DNA from: Roseicyclus sp.
GTDB taxonomy: Bacteria > Pseudomonadota > Alphaproteobacteria > Rhodobacterales > Rhodobacteraceae
Length of the DNA: 64,000 bases
Direction: 5' to 3'
Assembly (NCBI GenBank): GCA_018401965.1
Contig: JAGYJU010000016.1
Location: forward strand, 1-64,000
The position numbers and the translations under genes were made by a program. Position 1 is the first letter of the stretch; every line of letters starts with the position of its first letter. The notes below the pieces were generated by a model. It ran no database searches. It saw only the letters and a program-made list of their open reading frames with translations, and was not told the origin of the DNA. Below are positions 9,643-19,470 of the stretch, in pieces.

Positions 9643-10089
9643 TTACTTCGCTGCGGCTTTCTTGGCTGCGGTCGTCACTTCGGCGGTTGCCTTCTTGACG
9701 GCGGCGGTTGCCTCTTCGGTGGCTTCCTTGCCGGCGGCCATCATCAGCTCGACGGTTTCCATCTGCACTTTCTTGGCGACTTCAGCGAAGGCGGCCATGG
9801 TTTCGGCAGCCATTTCAGCCTGTGCCGACGCGAAATCGGTCACCGACTTGGTGTAGTCGGTCGGGTCTGCCTTGACGGCGGTGACATCGGCCATCTTGGC
9901 GATGGTGTCCTTGGTCCACTTCGACGAAATCTCGGTCGACTGCTCGGCGGCTGCGAGCATGACTTTCGACATCTTCTCGCCCATCGCGGCCGAAGATTTG
10001 AAGGCGTCGTTCATGGCGGTCATGTCCATCGGGAAGGCGGACATCATGTCGGTCATGGTTTTGGTGAAATCGGGGGTCTTGGCGGCCAT
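9643..10089 (-). CDS. phaP: Phasin (PHB granule-associated protein)
   Basis: 148 residues, mostly amphipathic helix, matching phasin family size. It has a Met-rich N-terminal half (MTDMMSAFPMDMTAMNDAF) and a C-terminal Ala/Lys-rich tail (VTTAAKKAAAK) reminiscent of DNA- or granule-surface contacts. Phasins coat PHB granules and set their number and size. It stands between phaR and phaC, transcribed away from phaC's upstream region, with a strong terminator after it. The upstream region holds two PhaR-type palindromes, so repression by PhaR and release on PHB accumulation is expected from the Rhodobacter/Paracoccus model. Confidence 0.93.
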   Translation of the reverse strand: MAAKTPDFTKTMTDMMSAFPMDMTAMNDAFKSSAAMGEKMSKVMLAAAEQSTEISSKWTKDTIAKMADVTAVKADPTDYTKSVTDFASAQAEMAAETMAAFAEVAKKVQMETVELMMAAGKEATEEATAAVKKATAEVTTAAKKAAAK

Positions 10090-10148
10090 TGGTACTCTCC
10101 AGGGCTTGCCCCGATGTCGGGGCGGTTCTCATGTGCAACTTATGAGTG

Positions 10149-10159
10149 CTGCGCTGCAG
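10149..10159. promoter_or_regulatory. Putative PhaR operator 1 (CTGCN3GCAG)
   Basis: CTGC-GCT-GCAG lies within a longer TGCTGC/GCAGCA palindrome, 60 bases upstream of the phaP start. CTGCN3GCAG is the motif reported for PhaR in Rhodobacter/Paracoccus relatives. Confidence 0.8.
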
Positions 10160-10176
10160 CATGTCAAGATTTTTTT

Positions 10177-10187
10177 CTGCGTTGCAG
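10177..10187. promoter_or_regulatory. Putative PhaR operator 2 (CTGCN3GCAG)
   Basis: CTGC-GTT-GCAG, 28 bases from the first site centre to centre and therefore near the same DNA face. The T-run between the sites (10170-10176) may form part of the phaP promoter. The site is also close to the 3' end of phaC. Confidence 0.8.
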
Positions 10188-10210
10188 CACAATCCCCGGC
10201 AAACCAGCCC

Positions 10211-11989
10211 TCACCCGGCGATGATTTCCCCGACATAGGTACCGGGCGCGGCTGCGAGCACCGGGAAATCGGCCGATCCCGGGTCGCGCGCGGGCACCAT
10301 CTTGCCCGACCGTTTCGACAACCACTCATCCCAATGCGGCCACCACGATCCGTCGTGAAAGCTCGCCACCTCTTTCCACGCGGCGGGCGTGCCCACCGGT
10401 TCCGGCCCGCGCCAATGGCCATATTTCTTTTTGCTGGGCGGGTTTACGATGCCGGCGATATGGCCGGATTCCGACAGGATGAAGGTCTTGTCCTTCGATC
10501 CCATCTGCACCACGCCGCGGAAACTGTCTTTCCAGGCCGCGATGTGATCGGTTTCACAGGCGATGGCACAGACCGGCACTTTCACGTCCGACACGTGCAG
10601 CCGTTCCCCCATCAGGTCGAACCCGTCGCCCGCGAACCCGTTCTGCTGACACAGGCCGCGCAGGTATTGCACCGTCATCTTGCCGGGCAGGTTGGTCGAA
10701 TCACCATTCCAGAAGAGAAGGTCGAAGGCCGGCGGCGGCTCGCCCATCATGTAGCTGCGAACGGCCGGCGCATAGACAAGATCCTTGGCGCGCAGATAGG
10801 AAAACGTCTTGGACATGTAGTAGCTGTCCAGGTACCCGGCGGCATCGACCTGGCGTTCGATGGCATCGACGAAATCATCATCCAGGAACGGGGTGAATTC
10901 CCCCTGTTCGACAAAATCCGTCAGCGTGGTGAAAAAGGTCGCAGACTTGACGCGCGCTTGCCCCCGCTTGGCCTTGAGCGCAAGCGTCAGCGCCAGCGTT
11001 GTCCCCGCCACGCAATAGCCCACGGCATTGATCTGTTTCTCGCCGGTGATCTCGCACACCGTGTCGATCGCCTTGAGGTAGCCGTCTTCGATATAGGTTT
11101 CGAACCCCGTGTCGGCATAGCTTGCGTCGGGGTTTTTCCAACTGACCACGAAGAGCGTATAGCCCTGGTCGACGATCCACTGGATCAGGGAATTCTGCGG
11201 CTTCAGGTCGAGGATGTAGTATTTGTTGATCCAGGGCGGAAAGATCAGCAAGGGCGTCTGATGCACCGTTTCGGTTGTCGGCGCATACTGGATCAGTTCC
11301 ATCATCGCGTTGCGGAACACCACCGACCCCTTGGCCGTGGCCAGGTTTTCCCCGACCACGAAGGCGGTCGGATCGGCCAGCGTCGGCAGAATTTCACCCT
11401 GTCGTGCTTCCATGTCGTGAACAAGGTTTTCCAACCCTTTCACGAGGCTTTCACCCTCGGTCGCGACGGCCTTTTCGAGGGCATCGGGGTTGGTCGCAAG
11501 GTAGTTGGTCGGCGAAAACAGGTCGATGATCTGGTTGGCGAAGAATTCCACCCGCTTCTTGTCGCGCGGCGTCAGCCCCTCCAGCTCGTCGACGGCTTTC
11601 TTCATCGCCTCGGCCGAGACCATGTATTGCCGCTTGATATAGTTGAAATAGGGGTGGGTGCGCCACAGCGGGTTGGAAAACCGCTTGTCGTCGGGCAGGT
11701 CGTCGTCGCCTTCCAGCGCCAGATGCCCCTGCGCCAGTTCCTTTTGCACCTCGACGTAGTGCGACAGGGCCTGGCCCCAGTATTGGACCTGCTGTTCCAT
11801 CATCTTGGCAGGGTTGGTCAGCATGTCCTGCCACATGGCCATGCCGGCCTTGAGATACAGATCCTGCCCCGGCCCGGTCAGACCGGTATCGCCCGGCTTG
11901 CGCGCGCCCAGCGCCGCCACCAGCCGTTTCGACAAATCCTCGATCCGCGCAAGATTCTGGTTCAGGCGATCGAGGTTCTCTGCCACCAC
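10211..11989 (-). CDS. phaC: Class I poly(3-hydroxybutyrate) synthase
   Basis: Polymerises 3-hydroxyacyl-CoA into PHB at the granule surface. About 592 residues, normal for class I PhaC. The lipase-box-like nucleophile is Cys in AVGYCVAGTTLAL; the catalytic Asp lies in ACETDHIAAW and the His in SESGHIAGIVNPP. FPPWINKYYILDLKP, WRTHPYFNYIKRQY and DGSWWPHWDEWL are family signatures. The frame stays open to a TTG at 12043, but GAGGAG in front of tandem GTG codons (11989, 11986) supports the shorter start. It is divergent from the depolymerase gene phaZ and shares a short promoter region with it. Confidence 0.95.
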   Translation of the reverse strand: MVAENLDRLNQNLARIEDLSKRLVAALGARKPGDTGLTGPGQDLYLKAGMAMWQDMLTNPAKMMEQQVQYWGQALSHYVEVQKELAQGHLALEGDDDLPDDKRFSNPLWRTHPYFNYIKRQYMVSAEAMKKAVDELEGLTPRDKKRVEFFANQIIDLFSPTNYLATNPDALEKAVATEGESLVKGLENLVHDMEARQGEILPTLADPTAFVVGENLATAKGSVVFRNAMMELIQYAPTTETVHQTPLLIFPPWINKYYILDLKPQNSLIQWIVDQGYTLFVVSWKNPDASYADTGFETYIEDGYLKAIDTVCEITGEKQINAVGYCVAGTTLALTLALKAKRGQARVKSATFFTTLTDFVEQGEFTPFLDDDFVDAIERQVDAAGYLDSYYMSKTFSYLRAKDLVYAPAVRSYMMGEPPPAFDLLFWNGDSTNLPGKMTVQYLRGLCQQNGFAGDGFDLMGERLHVSDVKVPVCAIACETDHIAAWKDSFRGVVQMGSKDKTFILSESGHIAGIVNPPSKKKYGHWRGPEPVGTPAAWKEVASFHDGSWWPHWDEWLSKRSGKMVPARDPGSADFPVLAAAPGTYVGEIIAG

Positions 11990-12129
11990 ATGCTCCTCTG
12001 CATCATCTTGTGCCACCTTGATTTTACCCTTCCAATGGTTCAACTAACAATAGCGATGCCAGGGTGAGGGGGCAAAGCGACGATTTGATCCGGGGCCGTT
12101 ATGCTGCGGAAATCTGTCAGGAGACACCG

Positions 12130-13392
12130 ATGCGCCACATGCTCACCTATGATTTGATGGAATCGCTGCGCGTGACCAACCAGTGGATGGGGTCCACCGC
12201 GCGCGCCATGTGTTCCTACCCACAGCTTGGATTGTTCGCCAATCCGCTGATCCAGATGATCGCCGCCTGGGGCGAAGTCACCGAACGCAGCTTTGCACGG
12301 ATGGCCGTGAAACCCGACTGGGGCATCTTTTCGATCCCCGCCGATGACGGGCGCGACAACATGGTGTCGGTCGAACGCGTGCTGCCCCGCCCCTTTGGCG
12401 ACCTGATCCGCTTCAAGGTTCACGGCCGCGCGCCAACCGGGCGCAAGGTTCTTCTGGTCGCCCCGATGTCCGGGCATTACGCAACGCTCCTTCGGTCCAC
12501 GGTATTGAGCCTGCTGCCGGATTGTGACGTCTACATCACCGACTGGCACAATGCGCGTGACATTCCGGTGAGCGCGGGCAAGTTCGACATCGAGGATTAC
12601 ACGCTCTACCTCGTCGATTTCCTGCGCGAAATGGGGCCCGACACCCATGTGATCGCCGTGTGCCAGCCGGCCCCCCTGGCGCTGGCCGCCACCGCCTACC
12701 TGGCCGAGGAAGACCCCGATGCCCAACCGCGCAGCCTGACCCTGATCGGCGGCCCGATCGACCCCGATGCCGCCGCAACCGATGTGACCGATTTCGGCAA
12801 CCGGGTGGCGATGGGCCAATTGGAAAAATTCGTGGTCCAGCGCGTCGGCTTCAAATACGCGGGGGCAGGCCGCATGGTCTATCCCGGCCTGCAACAGCTG
12901 TCGTCCTTCATGGCGATGAACGCCGAAAAACACGCCACCGCCTTCCGCGACCAGGTGATCCGGGTGGCCAAGGGCGAAGCCAGCGACCACGACAAGCACA
13001 ACAAGTTCTACGACGAATACCTGGCCGTCATGGACATGACCGCCGAATTCTACCTGTCGACCGTCGAACGCATCTTCAAGGGCCTCGAGATCGCGCAAAA
13101 CCGCTTTACCGTGAACGGCAAGCGCGTCGATATCGGCAAGATCACCACCGTCGCGGTCAAGACCGTCGAAGGCGGGAAGGACGATATTTCCGCCCCCGGT
13201 CAATGCGTGGCGGCGCTTGACCTCTGCACCGGCCTGCCCGCGTCGAAAAAGGCCAGCTACCTGGAACCGGAGGCGGGCCATTACGGCATCTTTGCCGGCA
13301 AGAGCTGGCGCAACAATATCCGCCCGCTGGTGCTCGACTTCATCGATGCCAACAGCGCGCCGGAAAAATCCGCTGTGCGCGCGGTCAGCTAG
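12130..13392 (+). CDS. phaZ: Intracellular PHB depolymerase
   Basis: 420 residues, the usual length of intracellular PhaZ. It has the PHB de-polymerase C-terminal domain, the nucleophile in VCQPAPLALAATAYLA (a Cys in place of the Ser of a lipase box, as in PhaZ1-type enzymes), SGHYATLLRSTV and the late His in EPEAGHYGIF. It degrades native PHB granules to recover carbon. ATG 12130 follows CAGGAGACACCG, a good ribosome-binding site. It is divergent from phaC, so synthesis and breakdown are encoded back to back. Confidence 0.94.
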   Translation: MRHMLTYDLMESLRVTNQWMGSTARAMCSYPQLGLFANPLIQMIAAWGEVTERSFARMAVKPDWGIFSIPADDGRDNMVSVERVLPRPFGDLIRFKVHGRAPTGRKVLLVAPMSGHYATLLRSTVLSLLPDCDVYITDWHNARDIPVSAGKFDIEDYTLYLVDFLREMGPDTHVIAVCQPAPLALAATAYLAEEDPDAQPRSLTLIGGPIDPDAAATDVTDFGNRVAMGQLEKFVVQRVGFKYAGAGRMVYPGLQQLSSFMAMNAEKHATAFRDQVIRVAKGEASDHDKHNKFYDEYLAVMDMTAEFYLSTVERIFKGLEIAQNRFTVNGKRVDIGKITTVAVKTVEGGKDDISAPGQCVAALDLCTGLPASKKASYLEPEAGHYGIFAGKSWRNNIRPLVLDFIDANSAPEKSAVRAVS

Positions 13393-13417
13393 GACCGCGC
13401 CAATCCGATCCCTGAAT

Positions 13418-13438
13418 GCCGGGCCCGCGGGGCCCGGC
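13418..13438. terminator. Bidirectional hairpin between phaZ and SDR gene
   Basis: A perfect 9-base GC stem GCCGGGCCC / GGGCCCGGC with a 3-base loop, lying between two convergent stops. No T-run follows. Confidence 0.65.
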
Positions 13439-13443
13439 GCGGC

Positions 13444-14198
13444 CTAGCCCGCCGTCCAGCCCCCGTCGATCAACAACGACGTGCCCGTGACCATCGCCGC
13501 CGCATCAGATGCGAGGAAGGTCACAGCCCCCATGATGTCTTCCACCTCGGCAACGCGCGTCAGCTTGATCTTGCTTTCGATCCAGGCGCGCTTTTCGGGA
13601 TCGGCAAAGGTGGCGGCCGTCAGTTCCGTGCGCACGAAGGTCGGGCAGATGGTGTTGACGCGGATGCCACATGCACCCCATTCAATGGCCATCGCCTTGG
13701 TCATGCCCTCGACCGCGTGTTTCGAGGCGCAATAGACGGCACGATCCACACCGCCGACATGGCCCATCTGGCTGGAAATCTGCAAGATCACGCCGCCCCC
13801 GTCATGCGGGCCGCCACGGCCTGCGCCAGGAAATAGGCGGCCTTGACGTTGATCGCCATGACCGCGTCGAAATCCGCCTCTTGCGTGGCAAGCGCCGGGC
13901 TGTGCCGCGCGAGGCCGGCGGAATTGCACAAGATGTCGACCGGCCCGATCTGGTCCAACACCGCGCTGATGGCGGCCGTGTCGGTGATGTCGACCGCCTG
14001 CCACTCTGCGGACAGGCCCAGCGCCTGCATCTCGGCCACGGCGGCGGCCAGGGCATCCGCCCCGCGCGCAGCCAGCACCACATGCGCCCCCGCCTCGGCC
14101 AGCGCCACGGCGCAGCCAAGGCCGATCCCGCGCGATGCGCCGGTCACGAGCGCGCGTTTGCCATCAAGACGGAACGACGGGGTGCGGGGCAGCGTCAT
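13444..14198 (-). CDS. Short-chain dehydrogenase/reductase (frameshifted)
   Basis: About 251 residues. The cofactor motif ALVTGASRGIGLGCAVALA and the catalytic YCASKHAVEGMTKA (YxxxK) are in different frames. The break is at the C-run near 13795-13800: restoring one base gives ARMTGGGVILQISSQMGHVGG, which keeps the catalytic Ser region. It is transcribed with, and downstream of, an HpsN-like dehydrogenase. In roseobacters the hpsNOP system pairs HpsN with SDR enzymes that oxidise dihydroxypropanesulfonate, so a role as the partner SDR is plausible but not proven. The homopolymer position suggests a sequencing indel. Confidence 0.83.
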
Positions 14199-14295
14199 GG
14201 GGATACCTTCGGGGATAGATTGCGTTTTGGCCGTGAACCGACCCGGTTGACCCCGATCATGGGTCATCCGGATCGCTTTTTGCAAATACCACCCG

Positions 14296-15621
14296 CTAGT
14301 CTGCCGCGTCGCGGTAAGGCGCTGCTTCGCCATAGGGCACGTTCACGCCGCCATGGCGTCGCACGCGGATATTGCATTGCTCCGCGTGGCCGACAAAGCC
14401 TTCCAACATGCACAGACGCGACCCGTATTCACCCACCAGCGTCGCCGCCTCATCGGTGAGCACCCGCTGATAGGAATGCGTCTTGAGGAACTTGCCCACC
14501 CAAAGCCCGCCGGTATAGCGCCCGGCCCGCCGCGTGGGCAGCGTGTGATTGGTGCCGATGACCTTGTCGCCGTTGGCCACATTCGTCCGTGGCCCAAGAA
14601 ACAGCGCGCCGTAGCTGGTCATGTTGTCGAGGTACCAATCATCGCGGTCGGTCATGACCTGCACATGTTCATAGGCCATATCCTCGGCCACGCGCAGCAT
14701 TTCGTCGTGATCCGCGCACAAGATCACGTCGCCGTAATCGCGCCAGCTGATCGATGCGGTGTCGCGGGTCGGCAGGATCTGCAGCAAGCGTTCCACCTCG
14801 GCCAGCGTCGCATGGGCCAGTTTCGCGGAATTCGTGATCAGGCAGGCGGGCGAATTGTAGCCATGTTCAGCCTGCCCCAGCAGATCGGTCGCGCAAAGTT
14901 CGGCATCCACCGTCTCATCGGCGATCACCATGGTTTCGGTGGGGCCAGCGAACAGGTCAATCCCGACACGGCCGAACAATTGGCGCTTGGCCTCGGCCAC
15001 GAAGGCATTTCCAGGGCCAACCAGCATATCAACCGGCTGGATCGTTTCCGTGCCCAAGGCCATAGCGCCCACCGCCTGCACGCCGCCCAGGCACAGGATT
15101 TCGTCGGCGCCACCTTCCTGCATCGCCGCGACGATGGCGGGGTGTGGCGCACCGTTGACAGGCGGGGCCGAGGCGAGGATGCGCTTGACCCCGGCCACCT
15201 TGGCCGTGAGCACGGACATATGCGCCGAGGCGACCATCGGGAACTTGCCGCCCGGCACGTAACAGCCCACCGAATTCACCGGGATGTTGCGATGCCCAAG
15301 GATCACACCGGGCAGCGTTTCCACCTCGATATCGCGCATGGATGCCTTTTGCGCCTCTGCAAAGCGGCGGATCTGGACCTGCGCAAAGCGGATGTCTTGC
15401 ATTTCGCGCGTCGTGACCTTTTGCATCGCCGCCTCGATTTCGGATGCGGTCAGGCGAAAGGCACCGGGCGCATAGCCATCGAATTTCACCGACAGATCGC
15501 GCACCGCCGCATCGCCGCGCGCCGCGATATCGGCCAGGATGCCTTCGACGGTGCCGCGGGTCTTGGCATCGTCTTCCACACGTTCCGCTTCGGGCTTGCC
15601 TCGTTTCAGGTATTCGGCCAC
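14296..15621 (-). CDS. hpsN: HisD-family dehydrogenase, probable sulfopropanediol 3-dehydrogenase
   Basis: 441 residues, GTG start supported by GGGGGAGGATAGG upstream. Histidinol-dehydrogenase fold motifs are present: [54 protein letters not shown], and the zinc/active-site region [15 protein letters not shown]. No other his genes are nearby. The N-terminal [14 protein letters not shown] matches what I recall of HpsN, the (R)-dihydroxypropanesulfonate 3-dehydrogenase, rather than of true HisD. An SDR follows 97 bases downstream. Function is assigned from family resemblance and context; a biosynthetic HisD role is the main alternative. Confidence 0.72.
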   Translation of the reverse strand: MAEYLKRGKPEAERVEDDAKTRGTVEGILADIAARGDAAVRDLSVKFDGYAPGAFRLTASEIEAAMQKVTTREMQDIRFAQVQIRRFAEAQKASMRDIEVETLPGVILGHRNIPVNSVGCYVPGGKFPMVASAHMSVLTAKVAGVKRILASAPPVNGAPHPAIVAAMQEGGADEILCLGGVQAVGAMALGTETIQPVDMLVGPGNAFVAEAKRQLFGRVGIDLFAGPTETMVIADETVDAELCATDLLGQAEHGYNSPACLITNSAKLAHATLAEVERLLQILPTRDTASISWRDYGDVILCADHDEMLRVAEDMAYEHVQVMTDRDDWYLDNMTSYGALFLGPRTNVANGDKVIGTNHTLPTRRAGRYTGGLWVGKFLKTHSYQRVLTDEAATLVGEYGSRLCMLEGFVGHAEQCNIRVRRHGGVNVPYGEAAPYRDAAD

Positions 15622-15733
15622 GTCCTATCCTCCCCCGGCGATGACTGGCGGCAAGATACAAGCGCGCAAGCGCGCCGCAAGCAGTTTCTGCATACGTTTG
15701 CAGCCCTGGCGAGGTCTCCGGCCATCTGCCCCG

Positions 15734-16483
15734 CTAGGCGCGCATCAACACCTCTTCGACCGCGCGGGTGATGGTGGCAAGGCAGCCCGGATCGGAAAAG
15801 CGGTGATCGGCCCCCTTGACCAGTTCCAGCCGGATATCATCGCCCTGCACGTGTTCAAGCAGCCGCAACGCAACCGCCATCGGCACATCGGCATCCGCAG
15901 TGCCCTGCAACATCCGCACCGGCACGGGCAAGGCCAGGGGCGCGCGCAACAGCAGGTGAGCGCGTCCATCCTCGATCATGCGGCGGGTGATGATCATCGG
16001 CGCGCCATATTCGGACGGCAAAGCCACTTGTCCATCTTCCATGCAGGCGCGGCGCTGTTGCTCGGACCAGTCCGCCCACATCCCGTCCTCGGTGAAATCC
16101 GGTGCGGCCGCGATGGTCACAAGCCCGGCAACGCGATCGGGCATCCGGCGCGCCAGCAACAGGCTGATCCAACCGCCCATGGATGATCCGACCAAGACCT
16201 GTGGCCCCTCGGTCAGCGCCGATACCACCGCTGCCGCATCCTCGGCCCAATCCCCGATGCAGCCATCGGTGAAATCGCCGTCGCTTTGGCCATGCCCGGA
16301 ATAGTCGAACCGCAAGAACGCCCGCCCGCTGCGCCGCGCCCAGTCTTCCAGGTGGATCGCCTTGGTGCCGGTCATGTCCGACCGCAAGCCGCCCAGGAAC
16401 ACCACGCCCGGGTCACGGCCCGAAAACCGGTGCCATGCCAGTCTGCGCCCCTGTGCCGTGTCCAGAAATTGCGGTTCGTCCAT
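15734..16483 (-). CDS. Alpha/beta hydrolase
   Basis: 249 residues from ATG 16483. The oxyanion region is [15 protein letters not shown], the nucleophile elbow [17 protein letters not shown], the acid [14 protein letters not shown] and the His GADHRFSDP. It resembles the serine-hydrolase family annotated as palmitoyl thioesterase-like or dienelactone-type hydrolases in proteobacteria. Natural substrate unknown. It is divergent from thrS with about 200 bases between them. A longer reading frame to 16669 exists, but its extra N-terminus is Arg/Pro-rich noise from the thrS leader. Confidence 0.88.
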   Translation of the reverse strand: MDEPQFLDTAQGRRLAWHRFSGRDPGVVFLGGLRSDMTGTKAIHLEDWARRSGRAFLRFDYSGHGQSDGDFTDGCIGDWAEDAAAVVSALTEGPQVLVGSSMGGWISLLLARRMPDRVAGLVTIAAAPDFTEDGMWADWSEQQRRACMEDGQVALPSEYGAPMIITRRMIEDGRAHLLLRAPLALPVPVRMLQGTADADVPMAVALRLLEHVQGDDIRLELVKGADHRFSDPGCLATITRAVEEVLMRA

Positions 16484-16689
16484 GTCGCTGCCCTCCGGTT
16501 TGCGGCGATGCTTGCGCGATGCGGCCGCGCGGGGCAATCCCCGGCCCCGCACCGGGGGCAGTCTTGCGCGACCTTTCGCCAAGACATCGGCGGGCGTTGA
16601 CTTCGCCCCAAGGCGCGGCCAAAACGCGGGCCAAGACATACCCGCAACCGGGCGTTCCGTGGGCGCCAAACCGACGAGGAGGCCGCGAT

Positions 16690-18636
16690 ATGGCCCAGAT
16701 CACCCTGACCCTTCCCGATGGCAATACGCGCAGCTACCCCGCCGGCGTGACCGCCGCCGATGTCGCCGCCGACATCTCGCCCAGCCTTGCGAAACGCGCG
16801 ATCAGCGCGACGGTGAATGGCGCGCATTGGGATCTGCAATGGCCCATCACCCATGATGCCAGCCTTGCGTTGCACACCATGAAGGACGAAGCGCAGGCGC
16901 TGGAACTCATCCGCCATGACCTCGCCCATGTGATGGCGCGCGCGGTGCAGGAAATCTGGCCCGACGTGCGCGTCACCATCGGCCCGGTGATCGAACACGG
17001 CTGGTATTACGATTTCGACCGCAAAGATCCCTTCACCCCCGAAGACCTTGGCCAGATCGAGGCCAAGATGCGCGAGATCATCAACCGCCGCGATCCCGTC
17101 ACCACCGAAATCTGGGACCGTGACCGCGCGATCAAATATTACGAAGCCTCGGGCGAAGCCTACAAGGTCGAACTGGTCGGGATGATCCCCGAAGGTCAGC
17201 CGATCCGCATGTATTGGCACGGCCATTGGCAGGATCTGTGCCGGGGGCCGCATTTGCAGAACACCGGGCAACTGCCCGCCGATGCCTTCAAACTGATGAG
17301 CGTGGCCGGTGCCTATTGGCGCGGCGACAGCACGCGCCCGATGCTGCAACGCATCTACGGCGCGGCGTTTCAGAACCGCGATGCCCTCAAGGCATACCTG
17401 ACCTTCCTGGAAGAGGCCGAAAAGCGCGACCACCGTCGCCTTGGCCGCGAAATGAACCTGTTCCACATGCAGGAAGAAGCGCGCGGCCAGATCTTCTGGC
17501 ACCCCAATGGCTGGACCATCTACACCACGCTGCAAGATTACATGCGCCGCCAGCAGGCGCGCGGCGGCTATGTCGAGGTGAACACTCCCCAAGTCGTCGA
17601 CCGCAAGCTGTGGGAAGCTTCGGGCCATTGGGAAAAATACCAGGAAAACATGTTCCTGGTCGAGGTCGACGAAGACCATGCCCGCGAAAAGGCGGTCAAC
17701 GCGCTGAAACCCATGAACTGCCCCTGCCATGTGCAGATCTTCAACGTGGGCCTGAAATCCTACCGCGACCTGCCCCTGCGCATGGCTGAATTCGGATCAT
17801 GCAACCGCTACGAGCCTTCGGGCGCGCTGCATGGCATCATGCGCGTGCGTGGCTTTACGCAGGATGACGCGCATATCTTCTGCACCGAGGCACAGATCGA
17901 GGCCGAAACCGCGCGCTTCATCACCTTCTTGTCCAATATCTACCGCGACCTGGGATTCCCCGAATTCGAGGTTCTGTTTTCCACCCGCCCCGAACAACGC
18001 GCGGGCAGCGACGAGGTCTGGGACAAGGCCGAGGCGGCGCTGTTGGCCGCGACCCGTGCGGCGGGGATCGAACCCACCGTCAACCCCGGCGAAGGCGCGT
18101 TCTATGGCCCGAAGCTGGAATTCACCCTGACCGACGCCATCGGGCGCAAATGGCAATGCGGCACCCACCAGGTGGATTTCGTTCTGCCCGAGCGGCTGGA
18201 TGCCAATTACATCGGCCCCGATGGTGAAAAGCACCGTCCCGTGATGCTGCACCGCGCCTGCCTTGGGTCGTTCGAACGCTTCATCGGCATCCTGATCGAG
18301 GAACATGCGGGCAAACTGCCCTTCTGGCTGGCCCCGCGGCAGGTGGTTGTCGCCTCGATCGTGTCGGAAGCCGATGACTTCGTACTGGATGCGGTGGCGC
18401 AATTGCGCGCCGCGGGCGTCCGCGCCGAGGCCGATCTTCGCAACGAAAAGATCAACTACAAGATCCGCGAACATTCCGTCGGCAAAGTGCCGGTGATCCT
18501 TGCCGTGGGTCGCACCGAGGTCGAGGCGGGCACCGTCACCCTGCGCCGCCTGGGCGAGACCCAGACCCGGGTCGCGCCCCTGGCCGAGGTGCTGACCGAT
18601 CTGGCCGCAGAGGCCGTGCCGCCCGATCTGCGCTGA
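16690..18636 (+). CDS. thrS: Threonyl-tRNA synthetase
   Basis: 648 residues. Domain order: TGS domain ([21 protein letters not shown]), editing domain with [18 protein letters not shown] and the [12 protein letters not shown] metal/editing motif, class II catalytic core with motif 2 [19 protein letters not shown] and motif 3 [18 protein letters not shown], and the C-terminal anticodon-binding domain ([20 protein letters not shown]). It charges tRNA-Thr and edits Ser. ATG 16690 is preceded by GAGGAGG. A strong hairpin follows the stop. Confidence 0.97.
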   Translation: MAQITLTLPDGNTRSYPAGVTAADVAADISPSLAKRAISATVNGAHWDLQWPITHDASLALHTMKDEAQALELIRHDLAHVMARAVQEIWPDVRVTIGPVIEHGWYYDFDRKDPFTPEDLGQIEAKMREIINRRDPVTTEIWDRDRAIKYYEASGEAYKVELVGMIPEGQPIRMYWHGHWQDLCRGPHLQNTGQLPADAFKLMSVAGAYWRGDSTRPMLQRIYGAAFQNRDALKAYLTFLEEAEKRDHRRLGREMNLFHMQEEARGQIFWHPNGWTIYTTLQDYMRRQQARGGYVEVNTPQVVDRKLWEASGHWEKYQENMFLVEVDEDHAREKAVNALKPMNCPCHVQIFNVGLKSYRDLPLRMAEFGSCNRYEPSGALHGIMRVRGFTQDDAHIFCTEAQIEAETARFITFLSNIYRDLGFPEFEVLFSTRPEQRAGSDEVWDKAEAALLAATRAAGIEPTVNPGEGAFYGPKLEFTLTDAIGRKWQCGTHQVDFVLPERLDANYIGPDGEKHRPVMLHRACLGSFERFIGILIEEHAGKLPFWLAPRQVVVASIVSEADDFVLDAVAQLRAAGVRAEADLRNEKINYKIREHSVGKVPVILAVGRTEVEAGTVTLRRLGETQTRVAPLAEVLTDLAAEAVPPDLR

Positions 18637-18641
18637 CCCAT

Positions 18642-18665
18642 CGGGGGGCGGCAACGCCCCCCCCG
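18642..18665. terminator. Hairpin between convergent thrS and B12-binding gene
   Basis: CGGGGGGCG-GCAA-CGCCCCCC stem-loop a few bases after the thrS stop. No long T-run follows, but it is placed to block read-through in either direction. Confidence 0.75.
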
Positions 18666-18666
18666 G

Positions 18667-19470
18667 TTAGGCCTCGCGCAGCGCCGATCCGATATCGGTG
18701 ACAACCCTGTCGATATGCCCGCGCGGCAAAACGCGGGCCAAGCCCTGCGCGCCACGCCCGCCCAGCATGATCCGCAGCGGTATGGGCAAGGCCCGCAGGC
18801 CGAGGACCAATTGCGCCAATTGGTGCCGCCGGTCTTCGCGGCTGATCGTCAAGCCGACCAGCGAGGGCCGCAACCGCTGCGTGATCTCGATGATGTCATG
18901 CGCCGGGGTATCGAGCCGCAGATCGACCTTCCAGCCTTCGCCGCGAAACGCCTCTGCCGCCAGGACCAGACCCAGATTATGCGGCTGACTGGGCAGGGTC
19001 GCAAAAATCCCCAGCCGTTCGGCGCCGCGCACCAAGGGCACATGGCGTTGTCGAAACGCCTGGTTGAGCCGGAAAATATGCGCCACCGCCACCGAAACAT
19101 CCGCAAAAGACAGGCTATCGTCTTCCCAGCAACGTCCCAGGTGGCGCGCCGCCAATGACAGCAACCCATCCGAGATCTGCGCGTAATTCTGCCGCCGCGC
19201 GGTCAGGCGCCGGATTTCGGCCTCGGCGGCCGGGTAATCGCCCGCCACCAGCAAGGCGCAAAAATTCTTGACCACGCTGTCGGGAACCGGTGCCGCGGCG
19301 GACCCTGCGCGCGCTGCCGCTTCTTCTGCCAGCCGCGCGATCGCGGCCCGCGCCAGCCATTCGACCGACCCCGGGCCAAAGCCCGTCGCGGGGGCGGTGC
19401 TCGATTGCTCGGGCTCGTCCGCGCCATCGGACGGGCGATTACGCCCTTCGTCATCCTTGCTTTGTCTCAC
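18667..19470 (-). CDS. Cobalamin-binding domain protein (PpaA/AerR-like)
   Basis: 267 residues. The N-terminal third is low-complexity and acidic. A four-helix B12-dependent regulator region follows, then a Rossmann-like cobalamin-binding domain with FATLPSQPHNLGLVLAAEAF (His-x-x-Gly cobalt-ligand position), PSLVGLTISRED and IMLGGRGAQGL. PpaA/AerR proteins use cobalamin as a light sensor and antagonise PpsR/CrtJ in photosynthetic relatives. No photosynthesis genes are in the window, so this may be an orphan light or B12 sensor. It is convergent with thrS. An inverted repeat at 19580-19598 lies about 110 bases upstream. Confidence 0.8.
   Translation of the reverse strand: MRQSKDDEGRNRPSDGADEPEQSSTAPATGFGPGSVEWLARAAIARLAEEAAARAGSAAAPVPDSVVKNFCALLVAGDYPAAEAEIRRLTARRQNYAQISDGLLSLAARHLGRCWEDDSLSFADVSVAVAHIFRLNQAFRQRHVPLVRGAERLGIFATLPSQPHNLGLVLAAEAFRGEGWKVDLRLDTPAHDIIEITQRLRPSLVGLTISREDRRHQLAQLVLGLRALPIPLRIMLGGRGAQGLARVLPRGHIDRVVTDIGSALREA

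Noticed and set aside
9872-12067. 731-residue plus-strand frame opposite phaP and phaC
   Set aside because: Antisense shadow of phaC in GC-rich DNA; His/Arg/Gly-rich with no motif.
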